From Kribbella capetownensis (GTDB lineage Bacteria; Actinomycetota; Actinomycetes; Propionibacteriales; Kribbellaceae): a stretch of 64,000 nt of DNA. Positions 63,552 to 64,000 of this stretch are shown piece after piece. Where the stretch lies: NCBI RefSeq assembly GCF_004331485.1, contig NZ_SJKD01000001.1, positions 1,364,001-1,428,000 on the forward strand, in the 5' to 3' direction. The notes under the pieces are model-generated. The model was not told where the DNA came from and made no database searches. It saw nothing but the letters and a program-made list of their open reading frames with translations. Each line of letters begins with the position of its first letter. The first letter of the stretch is position 1. Made by a program: the position numbers and the translations under genes.

Positions 63552-64000
63552 ATGGCTGACCAGGAGCGAGTTCGCAACCTCATGGCGAAGCTGATGCCTC
63601 TGATCCGCGCCGCGTTTGCAGACCGCTTCGCAGCCACCAGCTTGAAGTCGGGCGCGAAGGCGCCCCCCAAGCTGCGTTCCTTACTGCGGGTGGAGCTCCG
63701 GGAGAGTGCTCTGAGCGTTCGGCTTCCTGACCCGGAGTGGCCAGACCCAGACGACGCCCTTGTCAAACCGAAAGGAACTCCGGTGACCGCACTCCGGCTG
63801 TGCCGGGAAATGACACTCAAGGTCCTGGATCGGCAGCAACAACAAATCATGGACGACGTCGAGCAGTTCGGCGAGAGTACGGCCGAGGTGTACCGCAAGG
63901 TAGTTCTCGACGCGCTCCTCGACGCGGCTACGCGGCATGCCCCGGGGCGACCCGACGCCCAGGAGTTGAGCACACGTGCCACGAACCTGGGCGTGCCTTG
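63552..64000 (+). CDS. Hypothetical element protein, 5' part
   Basis: An open frame from ATG 63552, one base after the preceding stop, running off the window (149 codons seen). It begins MADQERVRNLMAKLMPLIRA and contains a charged, helical stretch with QQQQIMDDVEQFGESTAEVY. Close spacing means it is co-expressed with the membrane/TPR-like gene. No family is recognised. Confidence 0.65.
   Translation, partial: MADQERVRNLMAKLMPLIRAAFADRFAATSLKSGAKAPPKLRSLLRVELRESALSVRLPDPEWPDPDDALVKPKGTPVTALRLCREMTLKVLDRQQQQIMDDVEQFGESTAEVYRKVVLDALLDAATRHAPGRPDAQELSTRATNLGVP

Overview
The window comes from a high-GC actinobacterium. The evidence is GC-rich third codon positions, many GTG/TTG starts, ATGA-coupled operons, several ECF sigma factors, a Pkn-type kinase, an Excalibur-domain protein and sugar ABC transporters lacking their own ATPase. 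The gene content and style resemble Kribbella or another Nocardioidaceae relative, but that placement is inference from protein character, not a database match. No rRNA operon and no CRISPR array is visible.

Left part (0-27.7 kb): a probable dhaK start at the edge, an MFS exporter, a divergent ECF sigma factor / membrane Ser-Thr kinase pair, a haloacetate-dehalogenase-like hydrolase, an ArsR/MFS efflux pair, and two paralogous membrane-anchored proteins. Next is a complete sugar-uptake and hydrolysis operon (lipoprotein, two permeases, 1278-aa GH106-like glycosidase). This is followed by a degraded PIN-toxin gene, a GNAT enzyme, a YceI/SnoaL pair, an ECF42-type sigma factor with its DGPF partner, a NADAR remnant, an esterase-phosphotransferase fusion, a DinB protein, a secreted GH43 enzyme, a many-spanning patatin lipase and Excalibur/tryptophan-proline-motif proteins.

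Middle part (27.7-53.6 kb): two catabolic regions. The first has two FGGY kinases, a histidine phosphatase, a DeoR regulator, a 2-hydroxyacid dehydrogenase, MgtC, an inositol-monophosphatase-like enzyme, a Ugp-like ABC importer and a glycerophosphodiesterase, followed by a Gfo/Idh oxidoreductase behind an array of 57-bp repeats. It looks like uptake and breakdown of glycerophosphodiesters or polyol phosphates. The second (42.3-53.6 kb) is controlled by a GntR regulator with a near-perfect palindrome. It encodes a double UxaA protein, a KDA-dehydratase-like FAH protein, a ketoglutarate-semialdehyde-type dehydrogenase, a sugar-acid dehydratase, a LarA-like racemase, a TIM-barrel-like protein and a GlcD-type oxidase. 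Together these make a Weimberg-like sugar-acid route with added racemase and oxidase steps.

Right part (53.6-64 kb): a one-directional, minus-strand array of eleven tRNA or tRNA-like genes. It also carries an RtcB RNA ligase, an HNH endonuclease, a possible zinc-binding 64-aa protein and a 48-aa leader-like protein. Several tRNAs are non-canonical, including a short-variable-loop tRNA with anticodon UAG. This array is the most unusual system in the window. Immediately beyond it a plus-strand tRNA-Thr marks the left end of an integrative element. That element encodes a tyrosine recombinase fused to a GntR-type helix-turn-helix, then a membrane/TPR-like protein split by a one-base shift in a C7 tract, and a partner gene that runs off the window.
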